From DATAGF01 sp963813355 (GTDB lineage Bacteria; Actinomycetota; Thermoleophilia; Miltoncostaeales; Miltoncostaeaceae), in NCBI GenBank assembly GCA_963813355.1, contig CAWEYS010000023.1, positions 310,001-374,000 on the forward strand: a stretch of DNA of 64,000 bases, in the 5' to 3' direction. Positions 1-8,244 of the stretch are shown here, piece after piece. The notes under the pieces were generated by a model. The model saw only the letters and a list, made by a program, of their open reading frames with translations, was not told the origin of the DNA and searched no databases. A program made the translations under genes and the position numbers. Position 1 is the stretch's first letter; each line of letters opens with the position of its first letter.

Positions 1-404
1 TCGCGGGCGCTGGCGCGCTCCAGGATCGGCCGGAGGTCGTCGGTGCCGTACTTGAGCATCCCGGCGAGGTCGGCGTGCCCCGGCCGCGGCAGCGTGATCG
101 GCTCCACCTCCCCCTCGGGCTCCCACACCGCCATCCGGTCGGCGGCCCAGTTGGGGAAGTCGAGGTTCGGGATCTCCAGCGTCAGGGGGCTGCCGATCGT
201 GACGCCGTGGCGCAGCCCGGTCTTCACCTGCACGCGGTCGCGCTCGATCTTCATGCGCCCGCCGCGGCCGTAGCCGAGCTGGCGGCGCGCCAGGTCCGCG
301 TCGATGTCGTCGGGGACGAGCGGGAGCCCGGCCGGGAGCCCCTCCAGGACCGCGAAGAGCGCCGGGCCGTGGGATTCCCCGGCTGTGCGGTACGTCAGGG
401 CCAC
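1..404 (-). CDS. aroC: Chorismate synthase, N-terminal part (runs off the window)
   Basis: Chorismate synthase converts 5-enolpyruvylshikimate-3-phosphate to chorismate, the last step of the shikimate pathway, in the cytoplasm with reduced FMN. Reading the minus strand from a GTG at 404 gives a typical family N-terminus: TYRTAGESHGPAL, then a long match including GRGGRMKIERD and RPGHADLAGMLKYG. About 134 residues are inside the window; the rest lies beyond position 1. The start is chosen because the family begins a few residues before the AGESHG motif. No clear ribosome binding site precedes the GTG. Another shikimate gene, aroE, lies at 24958-25770, so the pathway genes are split here. Confidence 0.95.
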   Translation of the reverse strand, partial: MALTYRTAGESHGPALFAVLEGLPAGLPLVPDDIDADLARRQLGYGRGGRMKIERDRVQVKTGLRHGVTIGSPLTLEIPNLDFPNWAADRMAVWEPEGEVEPITLPRPGHADLAGMLKYGTDDLRPILERASAR

Positions 405-432
405 GGAGGGCGAGTCTAGCGACCCCCTTGGG

Positions 433-591
433 AGGTCTTTCAGGATGAACCGCGGCCGCTCTGCCGCGAAAATCCCGCGAGGCAAGGACGCAGGGAGGGT
501 GCGATGCCTGACGGCATCGCCCCGACCGAGGACGCCGCATCGCGATGATTTGCAGCGAGCAGACGGTCGTGGCCGTCATTCTGAAAGACCT
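433..591. repeat. Inverted repeat flanking a 190-bp intergenic region
   Basis: An 11-base sequence AGGTCTTTCAG at 433-443 recurs in inverted orientation at 581-591 (CTGAAAGACCT); similarity extends a few bases inward (GATGA/AATGA). Between the arms lies an 8-bp stem GCGATGCC/GGCATCGC near 503-522. The stretch separates aroC and the chrA-like gene, both on the minus strand. It could be a degenerate small mobile element or paired regulatory sites; neither is established. Confidence 0.5.
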
Positions 592-593
592 TC

Positions 594-1796
594 CTAGAGC
601 GGGAGCGGCGCCCCCAGGAGCCCCGCGGCAGCGCCCACGACGCCCGCGGCGAGCAGCGTGGCGACGACCCCGATCCGCGCGGCGAACAGCGCCAGCGCCG
701 CGCCCGCGAGCACGGCCGCCTGCCACGCCTCGCCGAGCGCCGCGGCCAGGGGGATCGCCGAGCCGAGGATGGCGCCGATCGCCGCCGGGCCCGCGCCGTC
801 CAGGAACGACCGCACGTCCCGGTTCGCCAGCAGCCGGTCGAAGCGGTCGGCCCCCAGCAGGATGAACGAGAACGACGGAGCGAACGCGATCGCCGCCGCG
901 AAGAGGGCCCCGCCGACGCCGAAGGCCGCGTACCCCACCACCGCGACCGTGTGGGTCACGGGCCCCGGCGTCACCTGGCCGAGGGCCACGGCGTTCAGGA
1001 ACTGGCCGTCGGTCATCCAGCCGTAGCGGTCGACCGCGTCGGCCTGCATGAGCGGGACGATGACGAAGCCTCCGCCGTAGGAGAGGGCGCCCACCTTGAA
1101 GGCGGTCCAGGCCAGGGCGCCGAGCCCGCCGGTCGCGGCGCCCGCGGCCAGCAGGAGCCCGGCGGGCGGCAGCAGGGCCGCCAGCGGGGCGCGCCCCGAC
1201 CCCGCGCGCCGCACGGCGACCTCGACGAGCCCGCAGCCGAGGAGCACCGCGACCAGCCACGGCCCGAGGGTCGCGGCCGCGGCCCCGCCGAGGACCGCGT
1301 AGGCGAGGAGACGCAGGCGGTACGCGCCGCGCGCACGCCGCCACGCCGGGAGGGCCAGGCGCGCGCCCGCGTCGACGGCCACGGCGGCCACCGCGGCCCC
1401 GGCGCCCGCCCCCGCGCCGCGCAGCCACTCCGGCGGCGACCCCGACAGGAACAGCGCGCCCAGGGCGACGATCAGGACGAGCCCGGGCAGGACGAAGCAG
1501 AGCCCGCCGACGACCGCTCCGGCGGCCCCCCGCAGCCGCCAGGCGCAGTAGATCGCGAGCTGGGTCGACGCCGGCCCCGGCAGGAGGTTGGTCGCCGCGA
1601 TGGCGTCCTCGAAGCGGCGGGAGTCGATCCAGCGGCGCCGGTCGACGCACAGCTCGCGCAGCAGCGAGACGTGGGCGGGCGGGCCGCCGAAGCCGACGAC
1701 GCCGATGCGCCCCCACTGGCGCGCCACCTCGGCGAGCCCCGGGGCGGCGGCGGGGCGTCCCGGCGGGTCGCCGGGCTCGGCAGCGGTCGTTCCCAC
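594..1796 (-). CDS. chrA: ChrA-family chromate ion transporter
   Basis: Integral membrane protein of the chromate ion transporter (CHR) family, which expels chromate and perhaps sulfate. The 400-residue product has the expected duplicated architecture. The first half contains the signature FGGPPAHVSLLRE, then WIDSRRFEDAIAATNLLPGPASTQ; the second half repeats it as FKVGALSYGGGFVIVPLMQ and FLNAVALGQVTPGPV. Multiple hydrophobic segments fit about ten membrane passes. The frame is open further upstream to 2159, but that part is a low-complexity shadow of the opposite-strand gene, so the GTG at 1796 just before the conserved domain is preferred. Actual substrate is unproven. Confidence 0.9.
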   Translation of the reverse strand: MGTTAAEPGDPPGRPAAAPGLAEVARQWGRIGVVGFGGPPAHVSLLRELCVDRRRWIDSRRFEDAIAATNLLPGPASTQLAIYCAWRLRGAAGAVVGGLCFVLPGLVLIVALGALFLSGSPPEWLRGAGAGAGAAVAAVAVDAGARLALPAWRRARGAYRLRLLAYAVLGGAAAATLGPWLVAVLLGCGLVEVAVRRAGSGRAPLAALLPPAGLLLAAGAATGGLGALAWTAFKVGALSYGGGFVIVPLMQADAVDRYGWMTDGQFLNAVALGQVTPGPVTHTVAVVGYAAFGVGGALFAAAIAFAPSFSFILLGADRFDRLLANRDVRSFLDGAGPAAIGAILGSAIPLAAALGEAWQAAVLAGAALALFAARIGVVATLLAAGVVGAAAGLLGAPLPL

Positions 1797-1857
1797 GGGC
1801 GTGGCAGTCTTCCACCAAACCGCGCCGGGGGGGTCCGATGCCCGAGGAGACGTCGTC

Positions 1858-2295
1858 GTGAGCCTGCTGCGCGAGGCGCGCGAGTGGCTGCTGACCGTCC
1901 GCGCGGTCCGGCGGCTGCGCAGCCGGGCCCGGCGCCCGCCCCTGTCCGCCGCCGGCCCGGGCGCGCGGCCGCGGCCCACGACCCCGCGGCCCGACGACGA
2001 CCCGGCCCTGCGCTCGCGCCTGCGCGGCTGGAGCCGCCGCTCGGGGCGGGCCCCCGGCGCCGGCGCCGACGCCGCCCTCACCCCGTCCGACGCCGCCGAG
2101 GCGGCCCGGACGCTCATGGCGCTGCGCGCCCAGATGACCGGGCCCGCCGCCGAGGCCATCGACGCCCACCTGGAGTCCGGGGCGATCGACGCCCGCCGGC
2201 TGGGCCCGGCCGACGGCTACGTCTGGGAGATGCCCGGCATGCGGGTGTTCGCGATCGTCGGCGTCCAGGCCTTCACCGTGGAGGATCGCCCCTGA
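1858..2295 (+). CDS. Hypothetical protein, 145 residues
   Basis: I do not recognise this family. The GTG start at 1858 is preceded at 8 bases by a good GAGGAG site (1844-1849). The N-terminal third is basic and arginine/proline-rich; the C-terminal half is better conserved in style, with AEAARTLMALRAQMTGPAAEAIDAH and a closing YVWEMPGMRVFAIVGVQ stretch that looks like a folded domain. No signal peptide or membrane segment is seen. It is divergent from chrA and its 3' end overlaps the convergent nhaA-dsbA gene by 23 bp. Confidence 0.7.
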   Translation: MSLLREAREWLLTVRAVRRLRSRARRPPLSAAGPGARPRPTTPRPDDDPALRSRLRGWSRRSGRAPGAGADAALTPSDAAEAARTLMALRAQMTGPAAEAIDAHLESGAIDARRLGPADGYVWEMPGMRVFAIVGVQAFTVEDRP

Positions 2296-4177
2296 CGGCG
2301 TCCTCCCGCGCGGCGCTCTCGAGCAGCCGCGCGGCGAGCGTCTCGGCGTCGTAGCGCCCCTCGTGGCGCCGCGAGCCGATGAAGAACGTCGGCGTCCCGG
2401 TGACGCGGCTGGCCTCCGCGCTCGCCACGTCCTCGCGCACGCGGGGCGAGTGGACCCGGTCGTCCAGCTCCTGGACGAAGCGCTCGAGGTCCAGCCCGAG
2501 CGCCCGGGCGTGGTCGACGAGGTCGTCGGGCCCGAGCCGGTCCTGGTGGCGGAAGAGGCGGTCGTGCATCTCCCAGAACCGGCCCTGGGCGCCGGCCGCC
2601 TCGGCGGCCTCGGCCGCGAGCTCCGCGTTCGGGTGTACGTCGGTCAGCGGCAGGTGGCGGACGACGTAGCGCAGGCGGTCACCGAACCGCTCCCGCAGCT
2701 CCTCGACCCCGCCCGTGGCCCGCCCGCAGAAGGGGCACTCGAAGTCGGCGAACTCGACCAGCGTCATCGGCGCGTCGACCGGCCCGCGGATGTGGTCGCG
2801 CTCCGGGTCAACCGGCGGGTCGAGGGGCACGGGCCCGCCGGTCTGCCCGCGCGCCCTGCGGCGCGCGTCGGCGACGCGGAAGACCCCCCACCCGAGCAGG
2901 CCGGCCAGGAGCGAGGCGGCCAGGACGCCGATCTTGGCGTCGTCGCGCAGCGCCGGGGAGTCGAAGGCGAGGTCGATGATGAAGAGCGACACCGTGAAGC
3001 CGATCCCGCTCAGCGCCGCCCCGCCCAGCAGGTCGGTCCGGCTGACGCCCCGCGGCAGGCGGCCGAGGCCGAGCCGCGCGGCCAGCGCCGTGACCGGCCC
3101 GACGGCCAGCAGCTTGCCGCCCACCAGCCCGGCGACGACGCCGATCGTCACCGAGGAGGTGGCGGCATCCTCAAGGGTCTCCCGGTCGACGACGACGCCG
3201 GCGTTGGCCAGGGCGAAGACCGGCACCACGACGTAGCTCGTCCACGGGTGGAGCAGCGTCTGGAGGCGCTCGTTCGGCGAGATGGCCCGCTCGATGCTCA
3301 GCTTCGTCGAGCGCGCGAGCTCGGGGACGGGCGACTGCCGGAAGGCCCGGGCCAGCGAGGCCGCCTCCTCCACCTCCTCCCGGCGCGGCGAGTAGACGCC
3401 GATGCAGGCCGCGATCAGCACCCCCGCGATCGCGGGGTGCACGCCCGACTCGAGCATCGCGACCCAGAGCACCGCGCCGACCGCGAAGTAGGCCGGGCCC
3501 CGCCACACCCGCAGCCGGCCCAGCAGCAGGATCACCAGGACGCAGGCCAGGGCGACGACCAGCGGCAGCACGGAGACGTCATCCGAGTAGAAGACGGCGA
3601 TGATGAGCAGGGCGCCGACGTCGTCGACGATCGAGAGCGTCAGCAGGAACACCCGCAGCGCCACCGGGCACGCCGGTCCCACGAGGGCGAGGGCGCCCAG
3701 CACGAATGCCGTGTCCGTCGAGATGGCCACGCCCCATCCGTGGATCGCGTCGCCGGAGGGGTTCAGCGCCACGTAGATGGCCGCCGGCACCACGATCCCC
3801 GCCGTCGCGGCGATGGCCGGCAGCGTCAGCCGGCGCCGGTCGGTGAGCTCCCCCACGGCGATCTCGCGGCGCAGCTCGAGCCCGACCACCAGGAAGAAGA
3901 AGACCATGAGGCCGTCGTTGACCCAGCCCCTGAGGTCCTCGGTCAGGGCGTGGTCGCCGAACCGGATCGACAGCTCGGTGGTCCAGAACTCCTCGTACGT
4001 GTCGCCGAACGGGGCGTTGACCCAGATCAGTGCGGCGACCGTCGCGGCCAGGAGCAGCCCGGCCGAGCCGGACTCGGTCGCGATGAACGACCGCACCGGC
4101 GCCGCGACCTGCTGAACCAGCAGCCGCCGCCGCGGGATGGAGCGTCCGGCGTCGGCGACGGCCTCGGGGGTCGACAC
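2273..4177 (-). CDS. nhaA: NhaA Na+/H+ antiporter fused to a DsbA-like thioredoxin domain
   Basis: A 634-residue fusion. Residues about 25-435 are an NhaA antiporter, which exchanges cytoplasmic Na+ for external H+; the ion-binding aspartate pair is visible as SIVDDVGAL (D185-D186), and ISTDTAFVLGALALVG is also typical. Residues about 460-620 form a DsbA/thioredoxin-fold domain with the active-site CPFC at 481-484 (VEFADFECPFCG) and a GTPTFFIG cis-proline loop. The GTG at 4177 is chosen because it lies just ahead of the NhaA domain; an earlier ATG would overlap the divergent mscS gene. NhaA-DsbA fusions are known in actinobacteria. The thioredoxin part may sense or repair thiols, but its role is unknown. 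Confidence 0.92.
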   Translation of the reverse strand: MSTPEAVADAGRSIPRRRLLVQQVAAPVRSFIATESGSAGLLLAATVAALIWVNAPFGDTYEEFWTTELSIRFGDHALTEDLRGWVNDGLMVFFFLVVGLELRREIAVGELTDRRRLTLPAIAATAGIVVPAAIYVALNPSGDAIHGWGVAISTDTAFVLGALALVGPACPVALRVFLLTLSIVDDVGALLIIAVFYSDDVSVLPLVVALACVLVILLLGRLRVWRGPAYFAVGAVLWVAMLESGVHPAIAGVLIAACIGVYSPRREEVEEAASLARAFRQSPVPELARSTKLSIERAISPNERLQTLLHPWTSYVVVPVFALANAGVVVDRETLEDAATSSVTIGVVAGLVGGKLLAVGPVTALAARLGLGRLPRGVSRTDLLGGAALSGIGFTVSLFIIDLAFDSPALRDDAKIGVLAASLLAGLLGWGVFRVADARRRARGQTGGPVPLDPPVDPERDHIRGPVDAPMTLVEFADFECPFCGRATGGVEELRERFGDRLRYVVRHLPLTDVHPNAELAAEAAEAAGAQGRFWEMHDRLFRHQDRLGPDDLVDHARALGLDLERFVQELDDRVHSPRVREDVASAEASRVTGTPTFFIGSRRHEGRYDAETLAARLLESAAREDAVRGDPPR

Positions 4178-4240
4178 GCGGCGAGCGTAGCCGCGGGCCC
4201 GCGGCCTCGCCCGTCCGAGGTCCGCCACTATCATCGCGCC

Positions 4241-5053
4241 GTGCCCGTCGCGCCCGCCGCCCTCTTCGGCCTGCCGAGCTGGGCGGAGCGGCTGACGCTC
4301 GCCGCCGCCATCGTCGTCGGCGCCCTGATCACGCTGTGGATCGTCGCCAGGCTCATGAGCCGGCTGATCCGGCACACGCGGCGCGAGGGGCCCCACGCCC
4401 GCCAGCGCGAGACGGCCGTCACGGCCCTCGCCAGCGCACTGCGCTACACGATCCTGATCGCGGCCCTCGTGGCCCTGGTGTTCGCGATCGCGGGGGGCGG
4501 GAGCGTGGCGGCCGTCAGCGGCGGCGCGCTGATCGCCATCATCGTGGGCTTCGCGTTCCAGCGCCTGCTCGTGGACGCGATCGCCGGCTTCTTCATCCTC
4601 TTCGAGGGCGACTACGTCGTGGGCGACGTCATCCGACTCGAGCCCATGGGGTATACGGGCCGGGTGGAGACGATCGGCCTCCGCGCGACGGTGCTGCGCG
4701 GGCCCGGATCGGAGCGGATGATCGTGCCGAACGGGCAGATCACCGGCATCCGCATCATCCCGAACGGCCGCCGGCAGGTGCGCCTCGAGATGCTGACGCG
4801 CGACCCCGACGCGGTCCAGGCGATGGTGCACGAGGTCGCCGGATCGGTCGCCGGGGCCGGCGGGCCGTGGGACGGCCCGCCGCGCGTCGTCGTCCGCCCC
4901 GCCGAGGGCGGCCTGGCGCGCGTCATCGCGGTGCTGGAGGTCGAGCCCGCGCGCGAGGGCGCCGCCGACGCCTGGCTCGTGGACGCGCTCGCGGCCCGGG
5001 CCGGCGACCTGCTGGTGGGCCGGCCGCTCGCGATCTCCGAGGGAGGGCGCTGA
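4241..5053 (+). CDS. mscS: MscS-family small-conductance mechanosensitive channel
   Basis: A 270-residue MscS-type channel that would release solutes on hypo-osmotic shock. Two or three membrane helices occupy residues 10-115, the last being a glycine/alanine-rich pore helix (GGGSVAAVSGGALIAIIVGFAFQ). The conserved FILFEGDYVVGDVIRLE and VETIGLRATVLRG and MIVPNGQI motifs of the cytoplasmic beta domain follow. The GTG at 4241 is used; it is only 63 bp from the divergent nhaA-dsbA start, so the two probably share a control region. Both genes concern ion and osmotic balance. Confidence 0.92.
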   Translation: MPVAPAALFGLPSWAERLTLAAAIVVGALITLWIVARLMSRLIRHTRREGPHARQRETAVTALASALRYTILIAALVALVFAIAGGGSVAAVSGGALIAIIVGFAFQRLLVDAIAGFFILFEGDYVVGDVIRLEPMGYTGRVETIGLRATVLRGPGSERMIVPNGQITGIRIIPNGRRQVRLEMLTRDPDAVQAMVHEVAGSVAGAGGPWDGPPRVVVRPAEGGLARVIAVLEVEPAREGAADAWLVDALAARAGDLLVGRPLAISEGGR

Positions 5054-5056
5054 GCC

Positions 5057-5731
5057 TCAGCGGACGCCGCCGGCGTACCACTCGAGGAGCGCCGGCCCCC
5101 ATCCGAGGCCCACGACCGCGCCGCCCGCCAGGAAGGGCCCGAACGGGATGGGCCTCCGCCGGGCCGCGGCTCCGTCGCGGAGCAGGAGGACGAGGCCGGC
5201 CGCCGCGGCGGCGGCGAAGGCCACGGCGAGCGCGGGCACCACCGACGCCCCGAGCGCCGCCCCCATCAGCAGGGCGAGCTTCACGTCGCCGAGCCCCATC
5301 GACTCGGGACGCACGAGCCAGGGCAGGAGCAGGAAGAGCGCGGCCCCGAGCGCCGCCGCGGCGGGGGCCCACCACCGCCCCGGGTCGGCCGCGACCGCCG
5401 CGGCGAGGGCGACCGCCGCCGCCGGGAGCACGACGGCGTCGGGGATGAGCCGGTGGCGGATGTCGATCACGACGACGGGGATCAGCGCCACGAGCAGCGC
5501 CGCGCCCGCGACGGCCGCCCACCCCGGCCCGCGCGCGAGCACGCCGCCCACCGCGGCGGCCGCGCACGCGGGGGCGAGCGCCAGGGCGGAGCGGGACACG
5601 CCCGGCAGGGGCCGGAGGATCGCCTCGCCGCGCGGCCAGCGCTCGACGGCCGCGGCCGACGCGGGCGCCGCCGCCAGGCCGGCAAGGCCGGCGAGGGCGA
5701 GCCAGAGGGCGAGCTGCGGGTCGATCGGCAC
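5057..5731 (-). CDS. Prepilin peptidase (A24 family), short form
   Basis: Membrane aspartyl protease that cleaves type IV prepilin-like leader peptides. The 224-residue product has the two catalytic aspartate motifs: VVIDIRHRLIPDAV (D in the loop after a membrane helix) and MGLGDVKLALLMG. It lacks the N-terminal cysteine-bearing methyltransferase domain found in classic PilD, so it should cleave but not methylate. The rest is alanine-rich membrane helices. It converges with mscS, leaving only 3 bp between stops. No pilin genes are visible in this window. Confidence 0.88.
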   Translation of the reverse strand: MPIDPQLALWLALAGLAGLAAAPASAAAVERWPRGEAILRPLPGVSRSALALAPACAAAAVGGVLARGPGWAAVAGAALLVALIPVVVIDIRHRLIPDAVVLPAAAVALAAAVAADPGRWWAPAAAALGAALFLLLPWLVRPESMGLGDVKLALLMGAALGASVVPALAVAFAAAAAAGLVLLLRDGAAARRRPIPFGPFLAGGAVVGLGWGPALLEWYAGGVR

Positions 5732-5827
5732 GACGACAGTCTGCGGCGCCGCGGCGCGCGCGGGTCGCTCCGGCCGTGCCGCGGGCGCGCCGGCGGTGTG
5801 CCGGCGGTCGACGCGGCCCGACCCCGC

Positions 5828-6625
5828 CTACGCCGGCCGGCGCGCCACCCCGTAGAGCTTGACGAAGGTGAACCGGAAGCCCCGCGGCCCGGCCGCGTCG
5901 GCGACCGCCGCCGCCACGCGCGCGCCGTGGGCCTCGGCCTCGGCCGGGTCGAGCCCGTCGGACAGGTGCGAGGCGACCGCTCCGATGCGGGCCAGGAACG
6001 CCTCGGGGGTCGCGTGGCGGACCCGGTGCTCCTCCCAGACGTCCACCGGCTCGAGGCCGGCGTCCTCCATGTAGCCGGCCAGCTCGGGGCCGCCGCGGTG
6101 GATCTGGTCGAAGACCTCGAGCCAGTCCCGCGGCACGGGGGGCTCGATCGCCTGGAGGAGGAGCCGGAACTCCTCGTCGGTGCCACGGCCGGACGCCAGC
6201 ACGGCGAGGACGCCGCCGGGCCTCAGGCGGCGCGCCATGGCCGCGATGGCGGCGGGCTTGTCGGGGAACCAGTGGAACGCCATCCCGCTCACGACGGCGT
6301 CGAAGGCCCCGTCGGGCACCGGCATCTCGTGGACGCCGGCCCGGATCAGCTCGACCTCGGCGCCGAGCCCCTCGAGCTTCTCGCGGAAGACCTCGAGCAT
6401 CCCCTCGGAGGGATCGACCGCCGTCACCGCGCGCGAGCCGAAGCGGGCCACCATCGCCTCAGTCGCGAAGCCCGTGCCGCAGCCGACGTCGAGCACGCGC
6501 GGGTAGTCGCCCGGAGGGATGGCGGCGACGAGACGCTCGGCGCCCACGCGGTTCGGCGCCAGGATCGCGTCGTAGTCGGCCGCGCTGCGGTCGAAGCTGC
6601 GCCCCACGTCCTGGCCGTCGGCCAC
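5828..6625 (-). CDS. Class I SAM-dependent methyltransferase
   Basis: Cytoplasmic small-molecule methyltransferase of the UbiE/BioC-like type. The SAM-binding motif I VLDVGCGTGFATEAM lies about 40 residues in, followed by the acidic loop VDPSEGML and motif FDAVVSGMAFHWF. Substrate cannot be told from sequence. I choose the GTG at 6625 because it follows GGGAGG by four bases; a GTG at 6652 in the same frame lacks a binding site. It is divergent from rnhA with a 62-bp gap. Confidence 0.88.
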   Translation of the reverse strand: MADGQDVGRSFDRSAADYDAILAPNRVGAERLVAAIPPGDYPRVLDVGCGTGFATEAMVARFGSRAVTAVDPSEGMLEVFREKLEGLGAEVELIRAGVHEMPVPDGAFDAVVSGMAFHWFPDKPAAIAAMARRLRPGGVLAVLASGRGTDEEFRLLLQAIEPPVPRDWLEVFDQIHRGGPELAGYMEDAGLEPVDVWEEHRVRHATPEAFLARIGAVASHLSDGLDPAEAEAHGARVAAAVADAAGPRGFRFTFVKLYGVARRPA

Positions 6626-6687
6626 CGCGCCTCCCGGGAACGCCCCGGCCACCGCGGCCGGGGGCGGCTAAGGTACCAAGGGCGCCC

Positions 6688-7224
6688 ATGGCCGAGACCT
6701 TCACCCTCGTCACCGACGGCGCCTGCTCCGGAAACGGCACCGATGCCGCCCGCGGCGGGTGGGCCGCGATCGTCACCGCGCCCGACGGCTCCGAGACCGT
6801 CCTCACCGGCGGCGAGTTCCCCACCACGAACAACCGCATGGAGCTGACGGCCGCCCTCGAGGGGCTGAAGGCGCTCCCGGACGGCGCCGAGGTGGAGCTG
6901 GTGACCGACTCCAGCTACATCGCCAACGCGATCTCCAAGGGCTGGCTGGACGGCTGGATCCGCAAGGGCTGGCGCACCGCGAGCAAGCAGCCGGTCGCCA
7001 ACCGGGACCTCTGGGAGCGCATGATCGCCCAGCTCGCCCGCGTGCGCGTCCGGCCGACGCTGGTGCGCGGCCACGCGGGACACGACGCCAACGAGCGCGC
7101 CGACCGGCTCGCCCAGGAGGCGGCCCGGGAGGCCGATCTGGCGCCCGCGCCGGACCCGGCGCCGCCGCAAGGCCCCGACGCCCCGCCGCCGCGCGTCGAC
7201 GGCCAGCTGGGGCTGGACGTCTGA
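6688..7224 (+). CDS. rnhA: Ribonuclease HI
   Basis: Cleaves the RNA strand of RNA-DNA hybrids. The 178-residue protein shows all four catalytic carboxylates: D10 (VTDGACSGNG), E52 (NNRMELTAAL), D74 (VTDSSY) and D139 (ANERADRLA), plus the histidine in GHAGHD. The basic handle region KGWRTASKQPVANRDLW is present. After the domain there is a proline-rich tail of about 30 residues ending QLGLDV. The following ketopantoate-reductase gene begins in the overlapping stop codon. Confidence 0.95.
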   Translation: MAETFTLVTDGACSGNGTDAARGGWAAIVTAPDGSETVLTGGEFPTTNNRMELTAALEGLKALPDGAEVELVTDSSYIANAISKGWLDGWIRKGWRTASKQPVANRDLWERMIAQLARVRVRPTLVRGHAGHDANERADRLAQEAAREADLAPAPDPAPPQGPDAPPPRVDGQLGLDV

Positions 7225-8195
7225 CGGAGGGTCCGACGGCGACCCCGGGGCCGCCTGCCCCGGCGGGGCGGACCCTGATCGTCGGGGCCGGAGCCGTGGG
7301 GTCGTTCGTCGGCGCGCGGCTCACCGAGGCGGGATGGCCCACCGCCGTCGCGGCGCGGGGGCCGGCGTTGGGCGCGCTGCGGGCGGGGCCGCTGCGGCTG
7401 GTCGACGACGCGGTCGAGCGCGAGGTGCGCCTGCTCATCGTGTCCGACCCCGTCGAGTGGGCGCCGGTCGAGCTCGCCCTGGTCTGCACCAAGAGCTTCG
7501 ACACCGACACGGCGGCGGCGGCGCTCGCGCCGGCGCTCGCCCCCGGCGCCGTCGTGCTGTCCCTGCAGAACGGCGTGGAGAACCCCGCCGCGCTCGCCCG
7601 CGCCTGCCCGGGGGCGGCCGTCGGCGGCGTCGCGGTCTACCTCGGATGCCAGCGCGTGGCTCCCGACCGGGTCGTCCGCCGCCCCAGCCGCGACCCCGCC
7701 AGCGGCCGCCTGCGCGACCTCCTGGCCGGCGGCGGCGCGGGGGCCCCGGGCGACGCCCTGGCCTCCGTCGCCGCGGCGCTCGGGGTGCCGTGCCGGGTCG
7801 ACCGGTCCTACGAGGAGGCGCTCTGGACCAAGCTGGTCGCCAACGCGGCCCTCAACACGGTGACGACGCTCGGCCGGGCGCGGGTCGGCGCCGTCTTCGC
7901 CGACCCGCGGGCCGTTGACCTCATGCTGGCCCTCGGGCGGGAGGTGGTCGCCGTCGCCCGCGCCTGCGGCGTCCAGGTCCGCCCGGACGCCGCCGAGGCG
8001 TACCTGGCCGACGCCCGCCGGCGCCTGCCGCGCGAGGGGGGGTCGTCCACGCTCTTCGACCTCACCGGCGGCCGCCGCCTCGAGCGCGACGCCCTCGTGG
8101 GCGCCGTCGTGCGGCACGGCGACCGCCTCGGCGTGCCCGTCCCGGCGAGCCGCGCCTGCGATGCGCTGCTGCGCCTCCTCGATCCCGGCGGCTGA
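7221..8195 (+). CDS. panE: 2-dehydropantoate 2-reductase (ketopantoate reductase) family protein
   Basis: NADPH-dependent reduction of ketopantoate to pantoate for coenzyme A synthesis is the best-known function. The Rossmann motif GAGAVGSFVGARL is near the N-terminus, followed by LALVCTKSFDT, LSLQNGVEN, and the catalytic lysine segment EALWTKLVANAALNTVTTL. No ATG, GTG or TTG precedes the Rossmann motif in this frame for a long way, so the likely start is CTG at 7221, which overlaps the TGA of rnhA as CTGA. Either this is a rare CTG start or a base is missing. A loop after GVAVYLG looks unusual (CQRVAPDRVVRRPSRDP), where the family normally reads a conserved sheet. Confidence 0.85.
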   Translation: MTEGPTATPGPPAPAGRTLIVGAGAVGSFVGARLTEAGWPTAVAARGPALGALRAGPLRLVDDAVEREVRLLIVSDPVEWAPVELALVCTKSFDTDTAAAALAPALAPGAVVLSLQNGVENPAALARACPGAAVGGVAVYLGCQRVAPDRVVRRPSRDPASGRLRDLLAGGGAGAPGDALASVAAALGVPCRVDRSYEEALWTKLVANAALNTVTTLGRARVGAVFADPRAVDLMLALGREVVAVARACGVQVRPDAAEAYLADARRRLPREGGSSTLFDLTGGRRLERDALVGAVVRHGDRLGVPVPASRACDALLRLLDPGG

Positions 8196-8244
8196 CACCG
8201 CCTGACGAGGGCCATCCCGGGCCGCACGGGCCTACACTTACACC

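Noticed and set aside
2363..4240. Very long plus-strand open frame antisense to nhaA-dsbA
   Set aside because: Charged low-complexity product without domains; a shadow typical of GC-rich DNA.
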